Below, one piece after another: positions 48,062 to 59,107 of a DNA stretch of 64,000 bases. A program made the translations under genes and the position numbers. How positions within the stretch are numbered: position 1 is the stretch's first letter; each line of letters begins with the position of its first letter. A model generated the notes under the pieces. The model was not told the DNA's origin. It searched no databases and worked only from the letters and a program-made list of their open reading frames with translations. The stretch comes from Xylona heveae TC161 (Eukaryota > Ascomycota > Xylonomycetes > Xylonales > Xylonaceae), in assembly GCF_001619985.1 (NCBI RefSeq), contig NW_017264194.1, positions 1,359,511 through 1,423,510 on the forward strand. The letters are read 5' to 3'.

Positions 48062-51000
48062 ATTTGCTAATTCTTGTTTTCTTTTCATTTTGATGTGTAT
48101 CGACTTCATCACGGCTTGTAATGAACGAGCTTGTGTCATTTTTTTTTTTGTTTTTCTTGTTTCTTTTCTTGCTTTATATCCCTTGCGCGCGCTGCATTTG
48201 CGCAATGTCACTCCCTTTTTCACTTTACACTGCCATTTTTTTTTCTTTCACGATGCATGATGCCCATGCCCTGGTCACGAACACGAGATTGGATTATAGC
48301 TTTTAGTTGTTTTGTATTTTTTTTTTTCCTTCTTTGTTTTTACTTGCTTTAGATTTGTAGTTGTCATTAGTATAATGCCCTGTGATCATAATTTGACTAA
48401 GCGTTCTCGCCATTTGAACATTGCGTCATCATCAATGATTGTCAAAGCGTTTTGCTGTAATTTTAACATGAGGTACTATAGTATTAAGTCTTTCGTTGAC
48501 TGGCTAATATCATATTGTACTATCTGCCTCAGTCGTCATTTATTATTCCCTTGTGACTGTCGCATTGTTTGTATCGAGAAAAGGAAGGTTCCACACTCTG
48601 GGGAGGTCTACTTCATACCATGGCAGGCAGGTGTTTATGTCATGTTGGGAATTATCCTTTTCGGCCGCGAAAATCGTCATTTCCGGCTGCGCCAATGCCG
48701 CAGTGTCGGAACCTTGCTTGTCAGGGTTCAGGGGATTAGACGATGAAAACCAGGTACAGTACAGAGTTACCACAGTACTTGTGCGACACTGCGCTGTTGA
48801 CTGGCAACCTGAGTACCTAATTGGGAAGGCAGTTTTCACATGCTTTTCGCCAGATGAACTTGAACCGCTGTTTTGGGTTACGTTATGGCTCGCCAACAAC
48901 GTAAAGTGCCCTGCACGTTCATATCGTAGTACTCTGAGAGATAGAGTGGTCATAAGCAGTACCAAAGGATCTTCCATGATCGGCATCATATGTTTGGTGC
49001 ATGTGGCGTGGGGTAGAGCAAGAAGGAATAGAAACAACACGTGCAATACAAGCAAAGAGTAAGGGAATTTAAAAACAGCACGTGCGGGAGGGAGTAAAAG
49101 AGCAGAAAAGTAACCGATCAACATGTGTGACATACCGTAGGTGAGTGAACAGTAAAAGGAACAGCATGTGGGAGTGGTGCAATGGGATTACCAAAAGGCC
49201 AGCAATAGCGAAGACCATGAGAAAAAGTCAAAAAGAGCCACGACTCATGCGCGGTACTATGAGGAATCGATGGGAACTGGGGAAAAAAAGAACACGAAGC
49301 AACTTTGGGGATAGGAAACGAAAACGTTGCATATGCATTGAGCAAGTACGGAGCATATGGGCAGGATATACCTAGCTTAGGTTGATCTGCAACGTTTGAC
49401 AATTGGCAGGGTTTCGCAGCGCCCAGGACTAGCCGTTACGGATGATATCAGAGACAGGGCACCAGGACTACAGTAAGCAAGGACACACAATTATGGCTGT
49501 GGCGGGAATCCGGACATGCTTCCGCAGCGGCCCCCATGTGGCAGACACACGTTGAGGCAGACGAAAGGGGGGAAAAAGAGGAAAGTTAGTCAGATTAGCT
49601 TTTCGGAGGAGTACGTGGCGCGAAGTTCCCCCGAAGGCGGCGTGGGTGCGGGTGCTGTTGCCTGAACGCGTTCATGGATGCTGGGTGCCCGTTTACTACT
49701 CTACTACACCACTATAAGAAAAGGGTTGAATGTGGGGAATAATGAGCTGGAAGGAAAGGCGGTAAAGAAAAGGCAGATGTAGATGGATAAAGGGACGAGT
49801 GAGGTCTGGATCTTGCCAAAACTCTAAATTGAAAGACGCAAAGGAAAATGGGAAAAAGTCAATTGCTATGTTCATGTTATTATCCATTATTGGGGAGGGT
49901 GGGATAGAAAGCGATAGGTGATATGTATGTGAATCAGAAACAGGATTTCTCTTATCGCAGCTGTAAACAAGATGTACAATACCTACGGGTGCACCTAAGA
50001 TCCATCAGGTAATAGAAGGAGAGGAAGGTCCGTGGTCAACGATAATTGTTTTGTCGCTCTGATGCAGCTCGCTAATTAAGGTACTTTAATGACTTAGGCC
50101 CTCGGGCGTTGACAGAGCTATCGGAGTACTTGTAGAGGGACGTTGCAGTGAGGCAAAGCTTGTTTAGTATCTACACTTTTTCTCAAAGGTTACCTCAACT
50201 TCTAATTTGGCTTGAAAGGTACTTTGCGAACGGATTCCGGGTACTCCTATCAATATTTGCGGTGCGAGAGGTACCCTGAGGCGTTGAGGCGGATGACGCC
50301 TCAGCCCAACCCCCGGCCACATCACATTTTATCGGGAATTCGTAATTTTGTCATAATGATAAAGTGTACAGATGTACGGCCAAACGCAGATTTCCATCTC
50401 GTGCAGGAGTTCGTCCCATTTCTACTCTTGATTTTGGAGAGAATACTATCATCATCATCACTGAAAGCTACCATCTCGTGGAAAGCAGCCCAGGTCCGTG
50501 GAGAAATTACATCTCTAGGCAAAGGTCTCTACGATGATTTTGCATGTGATGATTGTGGGTTGGCGTCAGAGACTAACGTACTCTGCGCTCTCTTTCTCTT
50601 TTGGGACGTGGAAGGGCCCCCTCGGGCGGAAATTCATGTGGCGCTTGGGAGGCAAAGCAGCCGCATACGAGGGATTCCCTTTGCGGCCAAAAGGGACTCA
50701 AAGCAAAGAGGGAACACTATTCACTAGTTTCAACATATCGCTCGACTGTCATATTCAAACCAGACCGACCCCCTCCCCAAAAAGCATTTTGCTCGTTCGG
50801 CGTACCGGTCGGCCCACTCTGACGCTCTGCTGGTCCATTGAGATTGTCAAGCAAATCGCCGTTCCTTTGCCAAACATGGAGGTTGTGGCCGTTCCCCCCC
50901 CAAAAAGGGCCCACCCGTGCGATTCATCATTCCTCGTCATTGGGCGAATCATCACTCGCCAATTGCTGTGGGTTCTCCCTTTCGCCCCAAAACATCGCCC

Positions 51001-51234
51001 AGGGCCTGACTTTCACATGTCAATTGAGTTAACTGAGTGAGCAAGTGAGTGCGTGATTGAGTGGCATTGATCCTGGCCGGGCGCGCCGCACGGTAACTGG
51101 TTCAAGCAGCAGAGCAATTAGCTGGGTGTGAATGTGTGTGTCTGTGTCTGTCCTTGTCTGCGTGAATGACTGAGAGTGAAGTAGACAATGAGAGAAAGTA
51201 GACGCGCCCGTGATGAATATGGCTCACCCCCATG

Positions 51235-51306
51235 CCCTCCTCCTTCTCCTCTTCCTCTTTCTCTCCTCCTTCTAACATCTTCTCTCTTCCTTCTTCCTTC
51301 ACCTTC
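51235..51306 (+). promoter_or_regulatory. Pyrimidine-rich tract upstream of the perilipin gene
   Basis: About 70 bases almost wholly C and T on the coding strand lie some 300 bases before the start codon. Such tracts often mark the transcription start area of strongly expressed fungal genes. Confidence 0.5.
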
Positions 51307-51438
51307 AAACTTCACCAGTTCTCCTCTGCTGTTCGTTCATCTTCAACGACGCCTTCGTCTCTCGTAAAGAGCTTCATCGGAGTCCTTCTCATCTAATCAT
51401 TCAAGCATTCCAATCATCAAGCTAGCTCTTTTGTCTCA

Positions 51439-51594
51439 GTGAGTTTTCCCCCCCCCTGCTCACGTCACCGGTGAGCTCGACATCGCTTGAAATCACCATT
51501 ATCCTCTGAGCATTCCTCGCCTCGTGACACGTCTTGCTCTTTACCAATTCACCTCTCAAGCTAACCTCGTGACTGCTCTACGCGATCTTGTCAG
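51439..51594 (+). other. Possible intron in the 5' UTR of the perilipin gene
   Basis: A GTGAGT donor at 51439, a CTAAC branch-like site near 51561 and a TTGTCAG acceptor ending at 51594, only 12 bases before the ATG, would define a 156-nt leader intron. Confidence 0.4.
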
Positions 51595-51606
51595 GCTTCA
51601 TCTCAC

Positions 51607-52364
51607 ATGCCACACGCGGAAGAAGACACCATGAGCGGCCCCACCGTCAACGGCGAGAAGCACTCGTCTGCTTTCCTCTCGGTTAGTTTAATTTTCTTGC
51701 ATCTCATGTGTCTCTACGTGAATGACAACAATCATTCGCTGTCGTTGTTGTGTCAGTGTTAGGAGGGCCAGCTTGGAAATCAATGGGTCAAAACAAATAT
51801 TGTTGCTAACTCGTGGCATCGTTTTTGTGAATTTTATAGCACCTTACCTCTTATCCGCTTGTCTCTGATGGTATTTCTACCTTCAAGGCGAATCCCTACG
51901 GCCAAAAGTCCATTGACGTTGCGGATGCTGGTTATGCCAAATTCGCCAAGCCAGTTCTTCCTTACCTTGCTAAGCCGTACGAATTCGTTTCTCCCTATGT
52001 CACCAAGGCCGATGAGCTTGCCGACTCCGGCTTGACCAAGGTTGACGAAAAGTTCCCTATTGTCAAGGAGGAGACCGAGAAGGTTAAGGGTACTCTTTTC
52101 GACTACGCCTTGTTTCCCGTTCAGCTTGCTGGTCAGGGCAAGGAGTACGTCTTCTCTACCTACGGTGATGAGTACCAGCGTGTCGGCGGCAAGGGTATCA
52201 TCACCACCGGCAAGGCGACCGTTTCCACCGGCCTCCGTATCACTGCCGAGACTCTGAACTGGCTTAGCGGCTACCTTGGTCCTAAGAAGGAGGCTGCCAA
52301 GGAGTCCTTCAACGATACCATCCATGAAGCCAAGGAAAAGATCAATGACAAGTTTGACAACTAA
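51607..52364 (+). CDS. cap20: Perilipin-like lipid-droplet protein (Cap20/Mpl1 type)
   Basis: Two exons (51607-51681, 51840-52364) with a 158-nt intron give 199 residues, usual for the family. The N-terminus MPHAEEDTMSG is followed by HLTSYPLVSDGISTFKANPY, KSIDVADAGYAKFAKPVLPY and YVTKADELADSGLTKVDEKF. The C-terminal part has amphipathic helices (LSGYLGPKKEAAKESFNDTI, EKINDKFDN). This is the pattern of fungal perilipin homologues Cap20 (Colletotrichum) and Mpl1 (Metarhizium), which coat lipid droplets and affect lipid mobilisation, turgor and appressorium function. There is no membrane segment. An in-frame second methionine at residue 9 is an alternative start. Regulation may involve the pyrimidine-rich leader and a leader intron. 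Confidence 0.92.
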
Positions 52365-55128
52365 AAAGTCGGCATTCATGGGCTCTTTTCCCTCGGGTTC
52401 ATGTCGTTTGACGTTGGGGGTTTATTGAATCTTTCAAGGCGGGTCTGAAGGCTGTTATTTTCCTTTTCTTAGACTTTTACATGGACGGTGCCACTCCAGA
52501 ATGCACTGTCCCTATTCCAGCGTCCGGGGCGGGTTTCCATTTTTACGGGGAGATGTTGCAACGTTCATGGGTGAAGTGAGGAAATGTTTTCAATGAACGG
52601 CGACAAATGTGTTCTCAAAGGCGCCGGCGTTTTATTTTCTCACGACGGCACTATGTCACCATTCCCTCGTCAATGGTAATTATCATGGTAATAAATGACA
52701 AAAGGATGTGATGATAATTCTGTTGGCCTTTGCACTGTCTTCAAGAGCGCGCTGTGTTTTCACTGTATCTCCCAAGTGTTAAACTGCCATTTGACATTTA
52801 CTCCACCCTTCATCGCCCCTTTGACTTCTTTTTAATTTTTCTTATTCCCAGAATAGTATCCGTCTATTTGCCGTCTATTTGCCGCCTTTTTTGTTCTGAA
52901 CTTTCGTGATTTATGTTGTTACAGAATCTGACTTTGATGGACGTTTGAGGAAATATTCGTCTTTGTGATAGTTACTCGCCCATGTACAAATAGAACTGCC
53001 TTTATCGCGTTCTGGCCTGGTGCAATCTGAATTTGTTTTGAGAAATCTCACAAATGGCTAAGGAACCGCCGGCTATGCTTATACAACCTCGCAGTTGCAC
53101 CAGCAACGCGTGAATCATCAACCGGGGTCAAGTCGGAGACCCAAAATGACCAAGGGACAACGAAAGAGAAACTCTACGACCGAGGACCCAGATGAAGCTG
53201 ATATTCTCTTCCTGTATGGCCTAACATCGAAATTGCTTCCGCTGAACTTGTGAATTTAATCCTGGTTCTTCCTCAAAGTCTGCTTAAACGGCAATGCCCC
53301 TACCATTGCCACTGAAGTTGTGATATTCTCTCAATTGACTCTCGCTTATAACGTGCCGTGTTATTAGCAGATTACACTGCATTGACATGTGCACAAGCAT
53401 GGTGTGGCACTGCACGAAAGAACTACGGGGGGACATGGGGTAAGATACAATAAGGCATGTCGACGAACTCAGCCCTGCGCCGGGGCTTATTTTACAAGCC
53501 AGTAGCATACATTTCTTCATCATTTCATTTTGAGATTACTGTCCCCAGGGTGCCAAGGAAGAGTATCAGGAATTAGTTGTCCCTAGGGTGCAATGAAGAG
53601 TATCAGGAGTTAGATAAATGATAAAAGAATACGAGGCGGCACTTGGCTCTGAACTTGGCATACTACGATGTGTGTAATATAACAGAGATAGGAAGGAGGA
53701 TGAATGGATGCGGATACAGGGAATGAGGTCAAAAAATACAGTACAAGTACTCGTACAATATGATTTTGACATTCATTCGGTCTTCAGCTCTCCTACCAAT
53801 AAACAGTTGAAACTATCAAATGCTCCATGGCTGGTAGGAAAGGGTCGTAGCGAAGTTGCAGCAGAGCATAGCCCCCTTGACTAACCGATTACAGACAGGG
53901 TCAGATGTCATTTTCCCCGCACAAACCTCAAGGTTCTCACAGTTCTGATGACAGAAAATTGTGGGTATTCGGTACAGCTATCCTACCGAATATCTTCGCT
54001 TCTCCCTCCTGAGTACCTGCTGTTGGCCAATATCATATTCATTGCTCTCGGCAAACGTCGACGAGAAAGGTGCTTCTTGCTTAGACATCGTTGCTATGCT
54101 CTCATGATTGTGGATACTTTGACAAGGGAGTACTCCAACACTCCATATCCCGATGATTCATTCGGAATTCTCAGCATTGCTCCACCTTCGGAACTATGAA
54201 GCTACCTTATTTGCTAACAAGAGTACTTAGCATTTCGGAAGGTCCTTTGTAATCGAGCCCTAGTGCAGAATGTTTTGGGGGCCCTGGGGCCTGGGGGACT
54301 TTTCCATCGACCAAGAGACACAGGGAGGCAAAGATCATCGCCAGCCTTTCCTCTCGGTTATACTCATACAGTATAGTTCAAGTCAATCATAAGGCTGCGT
54401 GGGAGGAATCTTCGGAATGAACCCGCAAAAGGCTGCGCCTCAAATGTCGTGAGACAGGAAGGGCCACTTGAGATGATTGATTTGGTGGAGGTGCCATGAC
54501 AAATCTACGAATGAGGTGCCGCGACGGGGACGGGACCGAACATTGAAGGTAGTAAAGAGGCATTGCTGAACCAACCGAGATTCCATGTCATCATTCGATC
54601 GAAGAGCTAGAAGATGGTGATGGGCACGGCAGATGTATGGAAGAAAATACCTTAGGTAGGAGAGATTAATTATGCCGACGCCGGGGGATCAAAGTAGCGC
54701 TTGTAGTGTGATAATATGAGAATATGAACCAGGGGACCCTAAGACGTCACGACTTCTCTTTGTAAAGGGTTCAAGAAACACCGTAGTACGGAAAGGTATA
54801 AACACTGCTGACCTCCCCCGCCAGACCTTATGTTTATGTGACACCATCTTCCTCCTCATCCTCGTCCTTTGGTCATCTCTTGTCTTTGGAAATTGCATTA
54901 TCATAATCAGCAGCAGAATCGAAAGAAGCTTAAGCATTAGCAAGAGGTTATCGTCGTTGGAAAAAATAATTCATTTTCATCGAGCTCTTTTTAAGCTGCT
55001 AGGCCCTTTAAGCTTATAGTTAGCTTGCCTGCATCCCCGGCTCTTACAAAGAACCCCTTTTTGCCACTTTCAAAACAATCACAATCTCAATTACAACCAC
55101 GGCTCCATAATCTTCGAAAAAAAGAAAA
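52365..55128. other. 2.8 kb gene-free region
   Basis: The space between two same-strand genes. It contains a diverged tandem duplication at 53540-53613 and an ACCTTAGGTAGG motif near 54651, plus T-rich trailer sequence after the perilipin gene. Short frames (53284-53523 minus, 53948-54199 plus) are not recognisable. No gene is supported. Confidence 0.5.
53540..53613. repeat. Tandem duplication of a ~37-bp unit
   Basis: The unit beginning TGTCCCCAGGGTGCCAAGGA at 53540-53576 is followed by a copy at 53578-53613 that differs by three substitutions and one single-base indel. The two copies lie in the same orientation one base apart, in gene-free sequence. Confidence 0.85.
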
Positions 55129-56538
55129 ATGTCGACCTACAGCTCTCAAGATATTCCCCGCAAAGCTACTCCGCCGCCCGCCGAAAATGGCTTCAATACC
55201 GCCAGCGCCCAACCATATCGTCCAACTGGCGTTGCCACGCGCGGCCGCGATGGTATGCTGGCCGTCCAGCCTCCGCGCCGCGAGGACCTCCAGCCATCAT
55301 ATGCGCAAACAATCCGTTCAGAGACTGAAGATGCTAGCGCTCACGGATGGTACGGTTCTATGAGTGAGTCCCACGAATTTCCATACTTGCCTTTGCAATC
55401 CCTCTATCCAAAATTTGCTTGCCCTCTCCGTGAAGTTCGCTTCATGGTTATACTTCCCTCCAATTAAGCCTTCTTCCAAATTTTGAAGCGCCCTTGGCTA
55501 ATGACTGCTGCAGTTAATACACTGGGATCATGCGTTGGTTTCTGCGGTGCCATTCCCTGCTGTATCGTCTGTCCCAACCCGTACAAGCCCGTTTCTCAGG
55601 GCAACGTCGGTCTTGTCACAAAGTTTGGTCGGTTCCATAGAGCCGTCGACCCGGGTCTGGTCAAAGTCAATCCCTTGTCGGAGAAACTGATTCAAGTCGA
55701 TGTCAAGATTCAAATTGTTGGTGCGTATTACCTCCCTTTCTCTCCCTAATCCTTTTCCGATGGCCGCGCCGCGCGCCGACTCTTGCGCGTCGAGTCCATG
55801 CGCGTACAAACAATAGCATGTTCGAAATCGATATACATTGCTAACACTACGCGCTGTGTAATAGAGGTCCCGCAACAAGTCTGCATGACCAAAGACAATG
55901 TGACCCTACACCTGACCTCCGTCATCTACTACCACATTACGTCTCCGCACAAGGCCGCTTTTGGAATCAGCAACATCCGCACCGCGCTCGTCGAGCGCAC
56001 GCAGACGACCCTGCGCCATGTCGTTGGCGCGCGCGTGCTCCAGGACGTGATTGAGCGCCGTGAAGAGATTGCCCAATCGATTGGCGAGATCATCGAAGAC
56101 GTCGCGTCCGGATGGGGCGTGCAGGTCGAAAGCATGCTGATCAAGGACATTATCTTCAGCCCGGAGCTCCAAGAGTCTCTTTCCATGGCCGCGCAGAGCA
56201 AGCGTATCGGAGAATCCAAAGTCATTGCCGCCCGCGCCGAGGTCGAAAGCGCCAAGCTCATGCGCCAGGCTGCCGACATTCTCTCGTCTGCGCCCGCCAT
56301 GCAGATCCGCTACCTCGAGGCCATGCAGGCCATGGCCAAGACGGCAAACTCCAAGGTCATCTTCCTGCCTGCCATCAATCAGTCGGTCCAGCAGCAGCTC
56401 GCCAATGCCGAAAACGCCGGCGAAGGCCCAAGCACTTATGGCGCCATCACCGGTAGTGGAGACCATCCTGGCAGCCCGTCGTCCAACGAGGACCGCTTCA
56501 ATCGTGGCGTCGCCACCCAGATGATGCAGACTATTTAA
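55129..56538 (+). CDS. stoA: Stomatin-like SPFH/band 7 protein
   Basis: Three exons (55129-55363, 55514-55720, 55865-56538) give 371 residues. A disordered N-terminus of about 80 residues is followed by a cysteine-rich hydrophobic hairpin (GSCVGFCGAIPCCIVCPNPY), a likely palmitoylated membrane anchor. The SPFH/band 7 domain then runs from about residue 110: GNVGLVTKFGRFHRAVDPGL, EVPQQVCMTKDNVTLHLTSV, ALVERTQTTLRHVVGARVLQ, AQSIGEIIEDVASGWGVQVE. The helical tail (AAQSKRIGESKVIAARAEVE) drives oligomerisation. Stomatins organise sterol-rich plasma-membrane domains; StoA of Aspergillus nidulans acts at hyphal tips and in branching, and this gene is likely its orthologue. Introns of 150 and 144 nt are both phase 1. 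The C-terminus, after VIFLPAINQSVQQQL, is variable. Confidence 0.93.
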
Positions 56539-57364
56539 AAGCTAAGAGGGGAAAGAAAAAACGAATTAACATGAAGTAGCGTCGGGGGTGTTGAGCACCT
56601 TTTAGTTTTGATTCGTTTGTGCATTCAACTCTGCTACTTGGACCTTTTTTTTTCTGGTTCAGTTTTTTTTACCTGTTTAGGCTTTTTGCACTCGACCTTG
56701 AAGGATCTGATTCTGCTGGGCGTCCTTCATTTACGCCTTTGTCAGAACTTCCTCGTTTCTCTTTTCTCCTTCTTCTTCCTCTTCCTCACTTTTGTATTCT
56801 TTACTTTTTCTTTTTTCCTTTGCTATGACGGGGTTCCAACCCACCAACAATCTTTTACGTTTACGTTTACTGGACACAACCCGCACGACGAAATACCCCC
56901 CCTGATACCCACGCTTCTTCTAATACCCCGCGGTCATGTCTGGTTTCAACCCTCTTTTTTTTTCAAGTTTAGCAAGAGTCTTATGTTGGACTTAATATTA
57001 ATCAGCGTTTCTATGGACTTTTATGCTCTTGCAGTATTCGCCATTAACTTGTGTTCACATTGTTTCGAGCCGTTTTTGTGAATGCGAATACGTCGTAATC
57101 AATATCGAGCACATGTTAATCGTGTCATTGGAAGAAAGGTGATAAAAATGTATCCTATGATACAACGTGATGATGATGACAATGATGATGGTGATGATGC
57201 ATTTCATATATTTGCGCCAACGTAGAGAAAACGAAAATCATATTTAAATGGCTTGCTCAAACAAGAGAAAGATACCAAGTCTCTCTCGAACGGTCCAGAC
57301 CCTATCATAAATAGAGGACGAAGAAATTAGAAGAAGAAAACATACGAAAAGAGAAGGGACAGGC
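56539..57364. other. Intergenic region between convergent genes
   Basis: T-rich trailer of the stomatin gene and trailer of rpn6, with a GAT/ATG microsatellite near 57168-57199. The plus-strand frame at 56608-57081 reads as runs of Phe and Leu from T-rich sequence and is not a gene. Confidence 0.6.
57168..57199. repeat. Imperfect (GAT)n microsatellite
   Basis: An imperfect GAT/ATG trinucleotide tract in the convergent 3' region, interrupted by a few bases. Confidence 0.8.
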
Positions 57365-58781
57365 TTATTCTAGCAAAGACGCCTGGTTCGTGTACAGCAC
57401 GTCAACGACATTGCTCAGCTTCTCAATCGTCTCGAGCGCGGCGTCGTAGCCTTGGTCGCGCTCGCTTTCGTCAAAGATGATGAGGCAGCCGGACCCTTGG
57501 TCGAGGACGCCGATAATGACCTTGTCGAGAATCATCTGGGACAATTTGCGTTCGACCTGCTGGGTATCGAGGCCGACCATTTTGGCAATATGATCGATTT
57601 CGACGCGGCTAAAGGGCTCGATGACCTTGATGAGGTTCTGTTCGAGCATGGCATCGTACAGTCGTCGAAGGTGATTGCAGATAAAAGTGTCGCTGCCGAG
57701 CTCGTAGCGGTAGTCGGACAGGGCGCGCTCGTACTCCTCCAAGCTGCGGTTCGAATGGGCGCGGGCCACGGCCTTCATAGCTTCGAGATTCTTGCCCGCG
57801 TACCGCAATGCTTGCTTCGACGTCATGATCTGGTTCACGTCGTCGCCGAGGTTCAGCATGATTTTGCAGAGCAGCATGTACTGCAGAGCGGCTTGGGCCT
57901 TTTGCCGCTCGTCTTGCGCGTGGTAGCCCTCGAGCGCTTCGATAAAGTACGAGAATGCAGTGTTGAAGTCCTTGTCCTCGGCGTGGAGCATGCCAGACTG
58001 CATGTCCAGCCCAGCTTGCAACAGCGGTGGGCAGTACACGGATGCAGCTGATGTCCGCGCAGAAGTAAGCGCCGCTCTACCCTTGGGTAGATTGCCCAGG
58101 GCGTGGTACACGCGGGATTCGAGGAGCTGTACTTCGACCAGCACGAGCTTGTCGTCCAGCCGCTTCAGCTCGCGCAATAGTCCGTTGATGAGCGTTAGGG
58201 CATCGTAGTAGGATTGCTTCTCCATGTACAATGCCACTAGTCGGGTCTCCAGGTTCTGTCGTAGGAATCCTCGTCGTTCGGATATCGCCCATTCGATACA
58301 ACTCTTTGTCACGGCGATCTGGATCTCGACGGTGTTGGGGATGGAGGAGAAGAGGTCAAGGAGTTGCCGCACTATAGGGTGAATGAGATTATTAGTAAAG
58401 CAGTACAGCATACATATATGGAGTAGAGATTGTCGCTTTTGACTCCGGAACTCAATAGTGAAAAGTTGCGGTTGCTGTCAAGACGAAGCGGGTGTTGGAG
58501 GGAATATGCATACCAAGCTTTGCAGTCTTTGCCTTGGCAAACGATGATAACACAGAACAGTTGGTCTTGACAAGCTCTGCGAGCTCGTGAGGTTTTTGGG
58601 CATCCCGATACAGCTCTCCCAGGCCCATTAGGGCAGCCTCAAAACGGCATGATGCCGCATCGCTTGCTCCGGGGCCTTTAGCTAGGACCTCTTTGTAGAT
58701 GGATTCCGCCTTGGCCGGCTCTGTCTTTGCAATCTTCTGGGCCTCTTCTATCCGGCCAGCATCCTCGATTGCGGGTGCCAT
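57365..58781 (-). CDS. rpn6: 26S proteasome regulatory subunit Rpn6
   Basis: Two exons (58514-58781, 57365-58371) with a 142-nt intron give 424 residues, the usual length for Rpn6/PSMD11. The N-terminal helical solenoid (EEAQKIAKTEPAKAESIYKE, ELYRDAQKPHELAELVKTN) continues in exon 2 with VRQLLDLFSSIPNTVEIQIA, SERRGFLRQNLETRLVALY and LNGLLREL-type TPR-like repeats. The C-terminal PCI domain contains ALSDYRYELGSDTFICNHLR, LYDAMLEQNLIKVIEPFSRV and EIDHIAKMVGLDTQQVERKL. Rpn6 is the lid subunit that clamps the regulatory particle to the 20S core. The start MAPAIEDAGRIEE at 58781 matches the expected beginning; a longer in-frame upstream frame is leader. Confidence 0.96.
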
Positions 58782-59107
58782 GATGAGAAGAGATGAAAAG
58801 TATGTGGGGGAGGTCGAAAGAGCTTGGATTTGGCGGTCAAATGTACTGTAGAAGCAACTGCAAGTTGCTGATTGATCGCTGACGCCGTTGCTGCTCGGTG
58901 AGACCAAGTGTTACTATCGATCGCCGTACAAATCTGCATTTGTGGACTGAAATACGAACCGTAAATTACTGCATGTCCCGAAGCTCACCGCCGGCGAGAC
59001 CCGATTACATAATACAAACTTTTTCGATCCTCAAATTTCTCCAGACTGTGTTTACGACATTTACATCCACAGTCGATGAGATCTGCCGGGGTGTGAGGAA
59101 GTTCAAA
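58782..59107. promoter_or_regulatory. Divergent promoter of rpn6 and sof1
   Basis: Only 326 bases separate the start codons of the proteasome lid gene and the ribosome-biogenesis gene, so leader sequence and core promoters of both overlap here. No specific site was recognised. Confidence 0.65.

Larger units (their letters stand above)
48062..51606. other. 3.5 kb gene-free region
   Basis: This is the largest space in the window. Its left end is the T-rich 3' flank of the giant gene, its right end the promoter of the perilipin gene. Open frames on both strands (for example minus 48543-49133 and plus 50212-50727) show no recognisable domain. CACGTG boxes occur near 49038 and 49080. Short AGGTACC-like motifs occur near 50217 and 50268. 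I see no supported gene. Confidence 0.5.

Noticed and set aside
48543-49133. Overlapping open frames on both strands near 48.5-49.1 kb
   Set aside because: Both strands stay open for about 170-196 codons, but neither reads like a conserved protein and no splice pattern extends them.
51834-52379. 181-codon minus-strand frame opposite the perilipin gene
   Set aside because: It is the antisense shadow of the strongly codon-biased perilipin exon; the plus-strand protein is clearly the real one.
55906-56466. 186-codon minus-strand frame opposite the stomatin gene
   Set aside because: Antisense shadow of the SPFH exon with no domain of its own.
57452-58051. 199-codon plus-strand frame opposite rpn6
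   Set aside because: Antisense shadow of the PCI-domain exon.
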